Source: JANLTX01 sp049840835 (lineage in GTDB: Bacteria; Armatimonadota; Armatimonadia; Armatimonadales; Armatimonadaceae). From it: 64,000 bases of DNA. Position 1 is the first letter of the stretch. Each line of letters opens with the position of its first letter. The stretch covers positions 682,001 to 746,000 of the forward strand of contig JASGJG010000003.1 of NCBI GenBank assembly GCA_049840835.1. Direction: 5' to 3'. The translations under genes and the position numbers were made by a program. The notes beneath the pieces were generated by a model. That model was not told the origin of the DNA. It saw only the letters and a list, made by a program, of their open reading frames with translations, and ran no database searches. Shown here in pieces: positions 26,189 through 33,948 of this stretch.

Positions 26189-26641
26189 TTATCGGAGATA
26201 CCGGCGGCGATAGTTGGTGGGCACAAGCTCGAAGCCAAGGCTCTCATAAAGCGCATTCGCCGCTTCCCGGTGGGGGCGGCTGGACAGGTTTACAGAGTCG
26301 AAGCCCTGGGCGGTAGCAAGTTCTACCGCTTGCTCTAGCAAGGCTTTTCCGATGCCCTGGCCGCGTGCCGCTTCGTCTACCACCACGCCCTCGATCCAGG
26401 GAATCCAGCCGGTCACTCTGGGTAAGGCCGAGAGGGTGAGCATTCCGATAGCGCCTGTCTCTGGAGCTTCCGCTACCAGGAGCCAGGTCATGGGAAAGGC
26501 GACCAGCGCCGTAAGCCACTCTACGGTGACTGGTATTGGCTCTTTGCCACGTAGCTGTGTGGCGAGGTCTGCGAGCTGCAGAGCCAGCGCTTCGGTGATG
26601 TCTTCGGGGCCTATGGTGCGAATCGTAAAGGTCGGATTCAT
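26189..26641 (-). CDS. GNAT N-acetyltransferase
   Basis: The protein is 150 aa from MNPTFTIRTI; the ATG at 26641 overlaps the upstream gene's stop as ATGA. The acetyl-CoA-binding signature is VVVDEAARGQGIGKALLEQAVELA (R-x-x-G-x-G/A), and the end block NLSSRPHREAANALYESLGFE is typical. The acceptor is unknown. Coupling with the 112-aa protein upstream suggests a shared function. Confidence 0.85.
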   Translation of the reverse strand: MNPTFTIRTIGPEDITEALALQLADLATQLRGKEPIPVTVEWLTALVAFPMTWLLVAEAPETGAIGMLTLSALPRVTGWIPWIEGVVVDEAARGQGIGKALLEQAVELATAQGFDSVNLSSRPHREAANALYESLGFELVPTNYRRRYLR

Positions 26642-26976
26642 CCGGCGTCTTCGCCAGACTCTACCAGCCACTCCTGCTCGTTGTAAACGCCCTCGCAAAT
26701 GGCCTCTATAATCTCCGCATCTCCACGGTCCCCGGACTGCAAGGTGCTGCCATCACTGAACATCACCTGGGTCTTCCATAGGTCGTCCGCCCTGGGATTG
26801 TGTCCGTCTTGATAGCTGATATTGATGTCGGCAGCGGGATAGACAGCCTCCAGCGCTTCCATGCACTGCTCGGCGTACCGGTCGGCGCTGGCCTTGCTAT
26901 CGTATCCTGTAGCGTCCTCCAGAAGATTGCCGGAGAGAAATTCGATGGTGATCTGAGTTACGGTGACTTTGCTCAT
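26638..26976 (-). CDS. Hypothetical acidic protein coupled to a GNAT gene
   Basis: The protein is 112 aa from MSKVTVTQ; an ATG five codons upstream is possible. It is acidic, with alternating strand and helix character (VTQITIEFLSGN, DADRYAEQCMEALEAVYP) and a Trp/Glu-rich C-terminus (YNEQEWLVESGED). No domain is recognised. The ATGA overlap with the GNAT gene indicates an operon. Confidence 0.65.
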   Translation of the reverse strand: MSKVTVTQITIEFLSGNLLEDATGYDSKASADRYAEQCMEALEAVYPAADINISYQDGHNPRADDLWKTQVMFSDGSTLQSGDRGDAEIIEAICEGVYNEQEWLVESGEDAG

Positions 26977-27037
26977 GACTGAGAGGAGCATATCATTTTG
27001 GAACCGCTCAAAGGATGGGGAAACATAGCGTGGTGAA

Positions 27038-27157
27038 ATGATTCTTCCCTCAGCATTAGGCGCTGTGGAGCGACTTGGCTACGGTGAGGCATCAGCTAGG
27101 TATCGTGCGCCTGTGGGGCAATGGCAGGAGCACCTAGAAGAAGGACAGGCCATTTAA
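27038..27157 (+). CDS. Possible 39-aa peptide or gene remnant
   Basis: An ATG-initiated frame of 39 codons (MILPSALGAVERLGYGEASA at its start) lies in the 429-bp gap 26977-27405. It has balanced composition but no clear ribosome-binding site, so it may be a fragment of a larger lost gene. The rest of the gap, 27195-27310, is strongly AT-rich and holds no supported feature. Confidence 0.25.
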   Translation: MILPSALGAVERLGYGEASARYRAPVGQWQEHLEEGQAI

Positions 27158-27405
27158 TGAGGGAGGTGTATTCTCCGGCGGCTCCGAGAAATACTGTGAT
27201 GCCGGGGATTCGCCGAACAAGTGTCGGAAGAATTTAAAAAATAAGTTTTTAAGTGATGTTATATATTTATAATTATTTATTAGATATATTAGCGATATGA
27301 CACTTTTTTAAAGTGTTGCATTCTTGTCTAAGGTTAGATACGATGACGCTGATCGCAGCCAGTTTATCGGAGCGGTCTGAATACAACAGGAGGTTTTTCA
27401 CCGAG

Positions 27406-28122
27406 ATGAGTAGCGAGTATTTGACGAAAGAGGATGTCGCTAAGAAACTGAAGATCGATGTAGAGCTGGTTTCTAAAGCTATCGAAAACGATGGCTTGCC
27501 GGGCTTCGAGACGGTTGGGGTATGGCGCACGACAGAAGACGCCTTGGGTAAGTGGAGCGATGCCAAGATGGCACAGGGTATGGCGGTTCCTGCGACGATA
27601 GCGGTCGGACCTGCTCCCTTGCCTACGCTCGCGGAAGCGCGAGCTGCCGACTGGGTGCAGGTAGCTCCGACCAAGTACTATTCGCGCAATGGCAAGTTGG
27701 TGGAGTGGAAGGAAAACGCGTATACCGCTATCTTCACTATCGGCGGTAAGAGCTTTCCTATTACTATCGCTATCTTCGGCCCCAAGGGCGGAGTTAGCAA
27801 GGGAGTCTCTTATAAACACTGGGGGGCGGAGGTTTACAAAGGCGAACTTGGGCACGGGCTGCAGGGCATCTGTGAATGGACCCGTACAGATGATTTCGAC
27901 AAGACCCGAGAAATCGCCAGTGTGATCAAGGCTGGTTCTCGGTTCGTGCTGCCGGGGGAGGCGGTGGAGAGTGAGTTTGATGAATTGACGCTTGACAGCT
28001 ATCGCAGGTTGAACAAACGGCCCAACATCAAGAACGCCCGCTGCGTGGTAGCCAAGGAGGATGACTTCGGCGCGATCGCGCTTCACGCACTGATTCGTTG
28101 CCGCCAGAAAGGCTGGATTTAA
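27406..28122 (+). CDS. HTH (excisionase/MerR-like) protein with C-terminal unknown domain
   Basis: The protein is 238 aa from the ATG at 27406 (AGGAGG lies 12 nt upstream; the frame runs back to 27313). Residues 3-50 resemble a short winged helix of the excisionase/MerR type (YLTKEDVAKKLKIDVELVSKAIEN, then WRTTEDALGKW). The remaining residues form a mixed domain with GGKSFPITIAIFGPKGG and a C-terminal Lys/Arg-rich end. I do not recognise it. It follows an AT-rich stretch and ends in a strong terminator, so it is a self-contained unit. Confidence 0.6.
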   Translation: MSSEYLTKEDVAKKLKIDVELVSKAIENDGLPGFETVGVWRTTEDALGKWSDAKMAQGMAVPATIAVGPAPLPTLAEARAADWVQVAPTKYYSRNGKLVEWKENAYTAIFTIGGKSFPITIAIFGPKGGVSKGVSYKHWGAEVYKGELGHGLQGICEWTRTDDFDKTREIASVIKAGSRFVLPGEAVESEFDELTLDSYRRLNKRPNIKNARCVVAKEDDFGAIALHALIRCRQKGWI

Positions 28123-28151
28123 GGGCGTCCTACGCCCCTGCACAGAGCTTT

Positions 28152-28191
28152 GCTCTCCTTATGGCATAAGCCATAAGGAGAGCATTTTTTT
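28152..28191 (+). terminator. Strong intrinsic terminator
   Basis: A perfect 14-bp stem (GCTCTCCTTATGGC and complement) with loop ATAA is followed by A and seven T. It lies 30 bp after the stop of the HTH gene. Confidence 0.9.
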
Positions 28192-28215
28192 GTTCGGACA
28201 TGGTGTCTTTTCGGG

Positions 28216-28279
28216 TTGACACGATTACTAGGCCGTGATAACGTTTCGATGAATGTCGAAAGATTCGATATCCATCGAA
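28216..28279 (+). promoter_or_regulatory. ArsR-gene promoter with two operator palindromes
   Basis: TTGACA (28216-28221), a 17-bp spacer and TAACGT (28239-28244) form a plausible promoter. Two dyads follow: TTTCGA-N6-TCGAAA (28244-28261) and TTCGAT-ATCC-ATCGAA (28264-28279). The first begins within the -10. Dyads of the TTCGAT/ATCGAA kind are typical ArsR/SmtB operators. Autoregulation is likely. Confidence 0.7.
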
Positions 28280-28290
28280 GAATTTTTGCC

Positions 28291-28635
28291 ATGCCCAACG
28301 AGCCACAACCCGATATTGCCGCTATCTTCAAAGCGCTCTCCGACCCCACACGCCTGGCGGTGTTCCAGTGCATTCGCTGCTGTGGCCCGGACTGTGGCTA
28401 TGACACCGAAAAAGGGACCTGCTGCAACGCAGAAGGGGACTGTGACTGCGCAAACGGGGTAACGGCGTGCGCTATCCGCTGCACCGTACCCTGCGCTCCC
28501 TCTACCCTGACCCATCACCTGAATGAGCTACGGGCAGCGGGGCTTATCACCACCGAGCGCGAAGGCCGCATCGTTCGCTGCCGCATTCGCCCGGAAGCCC
28601 TTGCCCGCATCGGCGCCTTCATCACCGGCAAGTGA
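28291..28635 (+). CDS. Cys-rich ArsR-family metalloregulator
   Basis: The protein is 114 aa from MPNEPQPD, which fits the ArsR N-terminal helix (IAAIFKALSDPTRLAVFQCI). The recognition helix is in APSTLTHHLNELRAAGLI, and the wing in TEREGRIVRCRI. Between helices there is an insertion with many cysteines: 11 Cys between residues 27 and 68 (27, 30, 31, 35, 44, 45, 51, 53, 60, 64, 68), including CC pairs and CDC. ArsR repressors normally sense As(III), Zn, Cd or similar through a few thiols. So many suggests a polynuclear metal site or a cluster. Two operators precede it; a prepilin gene follows 10 bp on. Confidence 0.85.
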   Translation: MPNEPQPDIAAIFKALSDPTRLAVFQCIRCCGPDCGYDTEKGTCCNAEGDCDCANGVTACAIRCTVPCAPSTLTHHLNELRAAGLITTEREGRIVRCRIRPEALARIGAFITGK

Positions 28636-28645
28636 GCGAATATCT

Positions 28646-29389
28646 ATGAATCGAAAACACGCTTTCACTCTTATCGAGCTTCTGGTAGTCATCGCGATCA
28701 TCGCGATACTGGCGGCTATTCTCTTCCCCGTGTTCGCCCAGTCTCGGGAGAAGGGGCGGCAGACCGCCTGCCTTTCAAATATGAAGCAGCTGGGTACCGC
28801 TTTCAGCATGTATCTCAGTGACTTTGACAGTACCTATCCCACCTGTGACAACGACAAGGCTAAGATTACCGGGGAGCCGCCAGACCCCGAAACGCCAGAT
28901 CAAGATGGCCCACCGGAGCGAGACTGGCATATCGTGCTCCAGCCCTACATCAAGAACTACGCGATTCTGCGCTGTCCCTCGGATACCTCGCTCAAGCCTG
29001 CCGACCCGAAGAACCCGGACCTGGATGGGAAGAAAGAGTATGTTTCGTCGTACACTGTGAATGGCTGGTCGGAGTATGCGCTCGCGGAAAGCGCTGTAAC
29101 TCGCCCCGCCAACTGGCTGCTTCTGGGCGAGCGCAACAATGTGGCGCGAGGACCGAAAACCTGGTGGATGTTCTACTGGTGGGTCTGGCAAGGAGACAGC
29201 CCCAGAGTATGGCCACCCGCCGCGAGCCCCGACCCCACGGTGAAAGCCTCGGAAGACCTCGCCCTGAAGCGGCATACGGGAATGAGCAACTGGCTCTTCA
29301 GCGATGGACACGTGAAAGCCGCCACACTCGCCTCGCTCTGGAAGCCAGGGACCGAGAATGCCTTCTGGCCCAATCCGCCACAGAACTGA
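28646..29389 (+). CDS. DUF1559-type prepilin-like protein
   Basis: The protein is 247 aa from MNRKHAFTLIELLVVIAI, a textbook type IV prepilin N-terminal cleavage/methylation motif (short basic leader, then a FTLIELLVVIAII helix). The remaining domain carries LSNMKQLGTAFSMYLSDFD and the C-terminal H-x(9)-DG block (HTGMSNWLFSDGHVKA) of the DUF1559 prepilin family that is abundant in Planctomycetes and Armatimonadota. It is probably a pseudopilin of a secretion or surface system. It lies 10 bp after the ArsR gene; a terminator follows. Confidence 0.85.
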   Translation: MNRKHAFTLIELLVVIAIIAILAAILFPVFAQSREKGRQTACLSNMKQLGTAFSMYLSDFDSTYPTCDNDKAKITGEPPDPETPDQDGPPERDWHIVLQPYIKNYAILRCPSDTSLKPADPKNPDLDGKKEYVSSYTVNGWSEYALAESAVTRPANWLLLGERNNVARGPKTWWMFYWWVWQGDSPRVWPPAASPDPTVKASEDLALKRHTGMSNWLFSDGHVKAATLASLWKPGTENAFWPNPPQN

Positions 29390-29398
29390 GTAAGGCAT

Positions 29399-29444
29399 AA
29401 AAGCAAGGGGCAGAGTGGGAACTTCTACTCTGCCCTTGCTTTTG
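29399..29444 (+). terminator. Intrinsic terminator after the prepilin gene
   Basis: A long stem (AAAGCAAGG-GGCAGAGT pairing with ACTCTGCCCTTGCTTT, one bulged base), a 10-nt loop and a T-rich end begin 9 bp after the stop codon. Confidence 0.75.
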
Positions 29445-29464
29445 TCCTGTAAAATCTTTCGCAA

Positions 29465-30988
29465 ATGCGCAAGAGCAAGATAGTTGCCGTGGTAGTTATC
29501 GCCGCGCTCGGGGCTCTGGGGCTACTTTTATCCACGCTCTGGAAAGCCTATAATCCGCCACCTAAAATTACGCCAACAGCAAAACCTCGGCCTGAAATCC
29601 TCATTAGAGTCACCCAGGCTCTGCAAAATGCTCCCCGTCTGTATCAGAAGCAAGTTACACCAGATGGCCGGATTACAAGCTCCTCTACCTGGCAGCAGGG
29701 GAAATTCCTGTCGTCGCTCTATGAAAGCCGAGAGAATTTCCAGACTATCTACTGGAACAAGAAGCTCTGGAACATAGATAAGTCCTTAAAAATAGGCACG
29801 GTTCAGAGCACTAGCGAAGGCTCTTTTAATCGACCTCTTTTCGATTGGCCCACGTCGGATTTCAGCACGGCCAAAACAGAAAAAGACAGATTTACTTTTT
29901 ACTCCTTCAGTAGTGATTTCCAGTTTGAGCACACCTTGAAATTCGACCCGGAGACCTACCTGCCTCGCTCTCTGGAAACAGTTCGGATTCGTGCTCTATC
30001 TCCCATTCCTCTATCCAGGGTAGAGCGGTGGAGTATCAATGAAGTACCTCCGAGTCCATCCCCCAGTCCGTCTCCTGTAGCAACCCCGGTTCCTGTACCC
30101 ACCCTGTTACGTACTATTTTTTATGAATACCCGGCGAGCCTTCCGGAGATAAACCCGAGAGCACAATTTCCCAACTATGCCTGGACAGACTACGACCAGA
30201 ATCAAAAAGATTGGGTGCTTCGCCATTCCCAACCCCTTTTAGAGGTTGAGATGCAAAACAATAAAGTGAAGGTGCTGGGAGCCGAGCGAAATTCCTGGGG
30301 AGATATCTATCTCTTTCTGTCTGGCAACTATCCTTTTGGTGCAGGCTATAAAAAGACTGCAAGCCAGAAAATCAAGGTGAACACGCAAATCACCATAGAG
30401 GTAGGCGGCATAAAAACCTTATACACCAGGGGAGACAAGGTGTTTAACCCGCCGCACTCCCCATTCGCAGCGGCGAGTATACAGGTATGGAAGTTTGGAA
30501 ATCTGTCTTTGCGTAAGATGCCGCAGTCACTGGATTTCCGGATAAATTTTACGTCCCTGGATGAAAGCGGTAAGCTCGTCGAGAATTTCTCCTTAGCAAA
30601 GGCAAAGTGGGCTCCGGATTTCGAGACGACCCCTGCACTGGTCGCGCCTGCGGATATGTTCCTGGCGCCGGACCCAAATCTGCCGGATGTCAGTCGGATA
30701 GCGCTCTGGAGAGAACAGGTTCAGCTGGGGAATCTGCCGGATGCCGCCACCCTGGATAAGCTCGATCTGCTGCTCAATGAAGTGGATACAGCCCCGAATA
30801 TCCCCCCTGTTGTCGATTCCGCTCGATGGCAATTAGTCCAGTTCAACCTGAAACGCAAGCGGCTCAGTGTGGCGCTCGCTATTGCCCAAAAGGCACATGC
30901 AAAGCAAGTAGAGACCTTCCAGCGCGATCCGAACTATCGAGTAACTGTGGACTGGCCGCAAGTGTTGAAGCGCTTTGGTGAGCTCTGA
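29465..30988 (+). CDS. Membrane-anchored protein with Pro/Ser linker
   Basis: The protein is 507 aa. One N-terminal transmembrane helix (residues about 6-26) is followed by a Pro-rich juncture. An extracytoplasmic beta-rich domain (about 45-190) is joined by a PSPSPSPVATPVPVP linker to a second beta domain (about 215-410) and a helical tail. The first domain resembles lipoprotein-carrier-like folds only vaguely (FEHTLKFDPETYLPRSLE). No motif identifies its function. It stands alone; the 3' side is a 347-bp AT-rich gap. Confidence 0.65.
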   Translation: MRKSKIVAVVVIAALGALGLLLSTLWKAYNPPPKITPTAKPRPEILIRVTQALQNAPRLYQKQVTPDGRITSSSTWQQGKFLSSLYESRENFQTIYWNKKLWNIDKSLKIGTVQSTSEGSFNRPLFDWPTSDFSTAKTEKDRFTFYSFSSDFQFEHTLKFDPETYLPRSLETVRIRALSPIPLSRVERWSINEVPPSPSPSPSPVATPVPVPTLLRTIFYEYPASLPEINPRAQFPNYAWTDYDQNQKDWVLRHSQPLLEVEMQNNKVKVLGAERNSWGDIYLFLSGNYPFGAGYKKTASQKIKVNTQITIEVGGIKTLYTRGDKVFNPPHSPFAAASIQVWKFGNLSLRKMPQSLDFRINFTSLDESGKLVENFSLAKAKWAPDFETTPALVAPADMFLAPDPNLPDVSRIALWREQVQLGNLPDAATLDKLDLLLNEVDTAPNIPPVVDSARWQLVQFNLKRKRLSVALAIAQKAHAKQVETFQRDPNYRVTVDWPQVLKRFGEL

Positions 30989-31258
30989 AGGATAATCTGT
31001 TAGTAAGATAAATACTTCATTTTTGATGAATGTTTAATAAATTCGCATTTTATATCCTATTTATTTGAGATATAGAGATAATATTATATCTATAATTTGA
31101 TTTATTAAAAATATATTGGGAACATGATTGATATTACTCTCATAGGGAATGCGTTACAAAACAGAAAATCCTGCTGTATGGGGACAATAGAGGGCAGTCA
31201 GAACTTACCGTTTTCGCCATGACTGCGAGAGCGAGGTCGATCCTCAGTCCTCATAGGT

Positions 31259-31300
31259 TTTGCTGAAGTCGGCGCCTCTAAACGCGCCAACTTCAGCAAA
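31259..31300. other. Long dyad in the gap before the DUF4142 remnant
   Basis: Arms TTTGCTGAAGT (31259-31269) and ACTTCAGCAAA (31290-31300) are complementary, with a further GCGC/GCGC pair inside. It lies 36 bp upstream of the DUF4142 start and could act as 5' leader structure or terminator of the preceding gene. The rest of the gap 30989-31335 is AT-rich (31000-31125) with no supported feature. Confidence 0.5.
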
Positions 31301-31335
31301 GCCAGCAGAGACACGATGAGAGGAAAATCACGAAA

Positions 31336-31860
31336 ATGAAACACAATCTCGCACTATCCGCCTGTGTCGGTGCGCTGGTACTGGGCACCACCCTGACGTC
31401 GAGCCGACCTGCTGCCGCACAGGATAGTAGCTTCCTATCCGAAGTCGCTCAGGCGAACCTTGCAGAGATACAGGCTGGTGAGCTTGCTCTGGACCGCTCC
31501 ATGAATGTCAATGTGAAGCGTGTCGCACGGATGCTTATCGAAGACCGTAGGACTTGGCTCAGGACGGCGTGAGCGCACTGGGAGCACCCACAAGCTTTAC
31601 GCTGCCAACGAGCGTGGACACCCGGCAGCAGGAAGCCTACGATGACCTGTCTCGGCTGTCCTTCGAAGCCTTCGATCATGCCTATATCAAGAACCAGATA
31701 ATGGCGCATAAGAAAGCGATCTGGGCGTTCGAGCAGCAAGCGAAAGAGTCAAGCGATCCTCAGGTGAAGACCTTCGCCATGGGCATGCTGCCCACACTCC
31801 GACGGCACTTAGAAGAGTTCAAGTACCTTCAAGAGCGCAGGACTCTAGCTGGTCACCCTG
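31336..31860 (+). pseudogene. DUF4142 protein, frameshifted
   Basis: The 5' frame gives a signal peptide and the start of a DUF4142 domain (FLSEVAQANLAEIQAGELAL, then VKRVARMLIED), and stops at 31572. The continuation (FTLPTSVDTRQQEAYDDLSRLSFEAFDHAYIKNQI, MAHKKAIWAFEQQAKESSDPQVKTFA, LPTLRRHLEEF) is in another frame, so a shift lies near 31541-31556. The natural end is unclear because the second frame runs through the terminator. DUF4142 proteins are secreted four-helix, ferritin-like proteins of unsettled function. It is next to a more decayed DUF899 gene. Confidence 0.8.
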
Positions 31861-31886
31861 GCACTAGAGTAACAAGTCCTCCGAGT

Positions 31887-31933
31887 AAAAATGGGGCCAG
31901 AGCAGTACGCTCTCGCCCCATTTTTGTTTTTTT
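31887..31933 (+). terminator. Intrinsic terminator between two pseudogenes
   Basis: Stem AAAAATGGGGC / GCCCCATTTTT with a 17-nt loop region (partly paired AGAGC/GCTCT) and a T-run to 31933. Confidence 0.8.
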
Positions 31934-31971
31934 GTTTCCGGCTGGCTTTCCGGCGGTAGAGTAAGGCAACT

Positions 31972-32762
31972 ATGAAAGCAACACCCCCAATTGTAGATCG
32001 TGAAACCTGGAACGCTCAACGCAAAGAGCTGCTGGTCCGAGAGAGAAAGCCCATACCCGTGAGGGCGACGCCATTGCTGCCGCACGCCGCCGCTTGCCCA
32101 TGGTCGAAGTAGACCCCACTACGCAAGTAGTAGGGACGAACGGCATTGTCTCGCTGCTGGATACCTTCGAGGGGCGGAGCCAGTTGTTCGCGTCGTATCA
32201 CATGTGGCATGAGGGCCAGCCCGCTTCCGGGCAGTGTGAAGGCTGCACGTTCAACTCCGGCCAGATGCGGGAGCTAGCGTATCTGCACGCCCGCGATGTC
32301 ACTTACGCCGTGTTTTCTGTGAGGGGCCATTTCCTGAGAGCGACCGCTACCGGGAGTTCATGGGCTGGGACATGCCCTGGTACTCCGTGCCCGAGGAGTC
32401 AGTAGAGCGCCTGATTGCCGGGCGCCACTTCGGGATGAAAGTGTGCTACCTGCGCGTGGACGACCGGGTGTTCGAAAACCTACTGGACCACCGCCCGTGG
32501 GTGCGAAGTGATGAACGGCAGCTTCGGGATTCTAGATATGACTGTCTATGGCAGGAAAGAACACTGGGAGGATTCCCCCGAGGGCTGGCCGGTATTCTAT
32601 GGCCCAGATACCAACTCGTACCGACTCATGGAAGATGGCAGCGCAGCGATTGGGCGCGGAGGCCGCCCGACCCCACAGTGGGATCGCCTCGCCGAAGGCC
32701 GCAGCGACGACCTGGGGAGCCCTATCACTGAGGCTTCCTCCAACGATGACTGCTGCCACTGA
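31972..32762 (+). pseudogene. DUF899 (thioredoxin-like) protein with at least three frameshifts
   Basis: Segments of one DUF899 protein occur in successive frames: MKATPPIVDRETWNAQRKEL (frame of 31972); EVDPTTQVVGTNGIVSLLDTFEGRSQLF with CEGCTFNS and LHARDVTYAVFSV (from about 32050); YREFMGWDMPWYSVPEESVER (from about 32320); and FGILDMTVYGRKEHWEDSPE, FYGPDTNSYRLMEDG (from about 32490 to 32762). The family's CxxC-like pair and 'MGW..PW.S' motif are both visible. Three frame switches exclude a functional product and argue for true decay, or a poorly sequenced stretch. Confidence 0.85.
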
Positions 32763-32842
32763 TACTAGTAGTGAGGTCATGCCCTGGAAGGAGCAAAATG
32801 CTCCTTCCAGGGCTATCTATTTAAAGCAATTACTTGTGAGAG

Positions 32843-33238
32843 TTATGGATTGAGGGGAGCGGCGATTTCCCAGATATGACCGGCTGGGTCCTGGAAACTT
32901 GCGGTCCGGATTCCCCAGGGGCGATCTATAGGACCATTCAGAAGCGTGACGCCGCGTGAGGTCAAATCTGAGCACAGGGCATCCACATTCTCTACCGGCA
33001 GGGTGAAGACAAAGCGTGAGCCTGATTCGCGGCTCGCTACAGTAGCCGGGGCGATGAGCTCGGGGCCTTCGGATATCGCTAGCAGGTTGATCAGCGTATC
33101 CCCGAACTGGAATACGGCGGAGTTGGGGTCTTCAAAATAGACTGGCAGGTCGAAGACTTTCCCATAGAACTGCTTTACGGCATCGAGGTCCTCAACGAAC
33201 AGGGTGATGGCCGTGATGCCCTTTGCCCAGGAAGTCAT
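32843..33238 (-). CDS. VOC-superfamily (glyoxalase-like) protein
   Basis: The protein is 131 aa from MTSWAKGITAITLFV; an ATG two codons upstream is equally possible. It has the repeated beta-alpha-beta-beta-beta pattern of VOC proteins, with the N-terminal strand ITLFVEDLDAVKQFYGKVFDLPVYF and the C-terminal DPAGHIWEI. VOC metal ligands (a Glu near the C-terminus in WEI; no His in the first strand) are only partly present, so it may be a binding or resistance protein rather than a glyoxalase. The neighbouring DinB-like gene is divergent. Confidence 0.8.
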   Translation of the reverse strand: MTSWAKGITAITLFVEDLDAVKQFYGKVFDLPVYFEDPNSAVFQFGDTLINLLAISEGPELIAPATVASRESGSRFVFTLPVENVDALCSDLTSRGVTLLNGPIDRPWGIRTASFQDPAGHIWEIAAPLNP

Positions 33239-33373
33239 TGTCAATACTCTTTTCTTGCTTTTGCGCTAGTACGTTCTCCGGATACTGACCCGGTGACCTG
33301 CAAAGCGGAAACCGGGTGGGAAAGACACCATAGAAAAGAGGAGTTTACGGGCGAGGTTGCTAAGTCGTTCCCC

Positions 33374-33904
33374 ATGAACCTACGCCTAGCCCTTATAGAA
33401 CAGTACCGCGCCGGACTCGGTATGCTTGCGCAGTGCGTGGAGATATGCCCGGATGACCTCTGGACAGCGGGGACGCCGCCGCGCGAGTTCTGGCGTATTG
33501 TGTGGCACACGGCGTACTTCACGCAGAATTACCTGGTGCAGACCGAAGACGAGTTCAATCGCTCCGCAGGGGACTGGCCGGAGGCGGTGCGATCTGCGCT
33601 TGGCGTGAACACGACACAGCGGGCAATGGATGTGGAGCCCTACGAGCGACCAGCAGGGATTACGCCGTTGACCCGGCAGGAGCTTGGGGAGTATATAGAG
33701 GGCATTTCCCGCAGTGTGGATAGCACTGTTGAAGGTCTGGATCTGGACCGGGAGGACACGGGCTTTTCCTGGTATCCGAACATGACCAAACTCTCCCATG
33801 AGTTGATGAACCTGCGCCATATTCAGGGGCATGTGGGTCAGCTATCCGAGCTTCTGATGGCGCGGGGTATCGATATCGATTGGATTAGCAACCTGGCTTC
33901 TTGA
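33374..33904 (+). CDS. DinB/YfiT-like four-helix protein
   Basis: The protein is 176 aa from MNLRLALIEQYRAGLGML; the frame begins 27 codons earlier. Three His in positions typical of the DinB metal site are present: WHTAYFTQNYL in helix 2, and RHIQGHVGQLSELL near the C-terminus. Such proteins bind a divalent metal and include thiol-dependent S-transferases; the substrate is unknown. It lies 44 bp upstream of the SARP gene and might be co-transcribed with it. Confidence 0.8.
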   Translation: MNLRLALIEQYRAGLGMLAQCVEICPDDLWTAGTPPREFWRIVWHTAYFTQNYLVQTEDEFNRSAGDWPEAVRSALGVNTTQRAMDVEPYERPAGITPLTRQELGEYIEGISRSVDSTVEGLDLDREDTGFSWYPNMTKLSHELMNLRHIQGHVGQLSELLMARGIDIDWISNLAS

Positions 33905-33948
33905 TAAAATAGGGACGATATGACTCCGCGACGGCTCTGGTAACGCCC

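Noticed and set aside
31554..31964. The second DUF4142 frame as a separate gene starting at TTG
   Set aside because: It continues the domain of the preceding frame and runs through a terminator. It is part of a broken gene.
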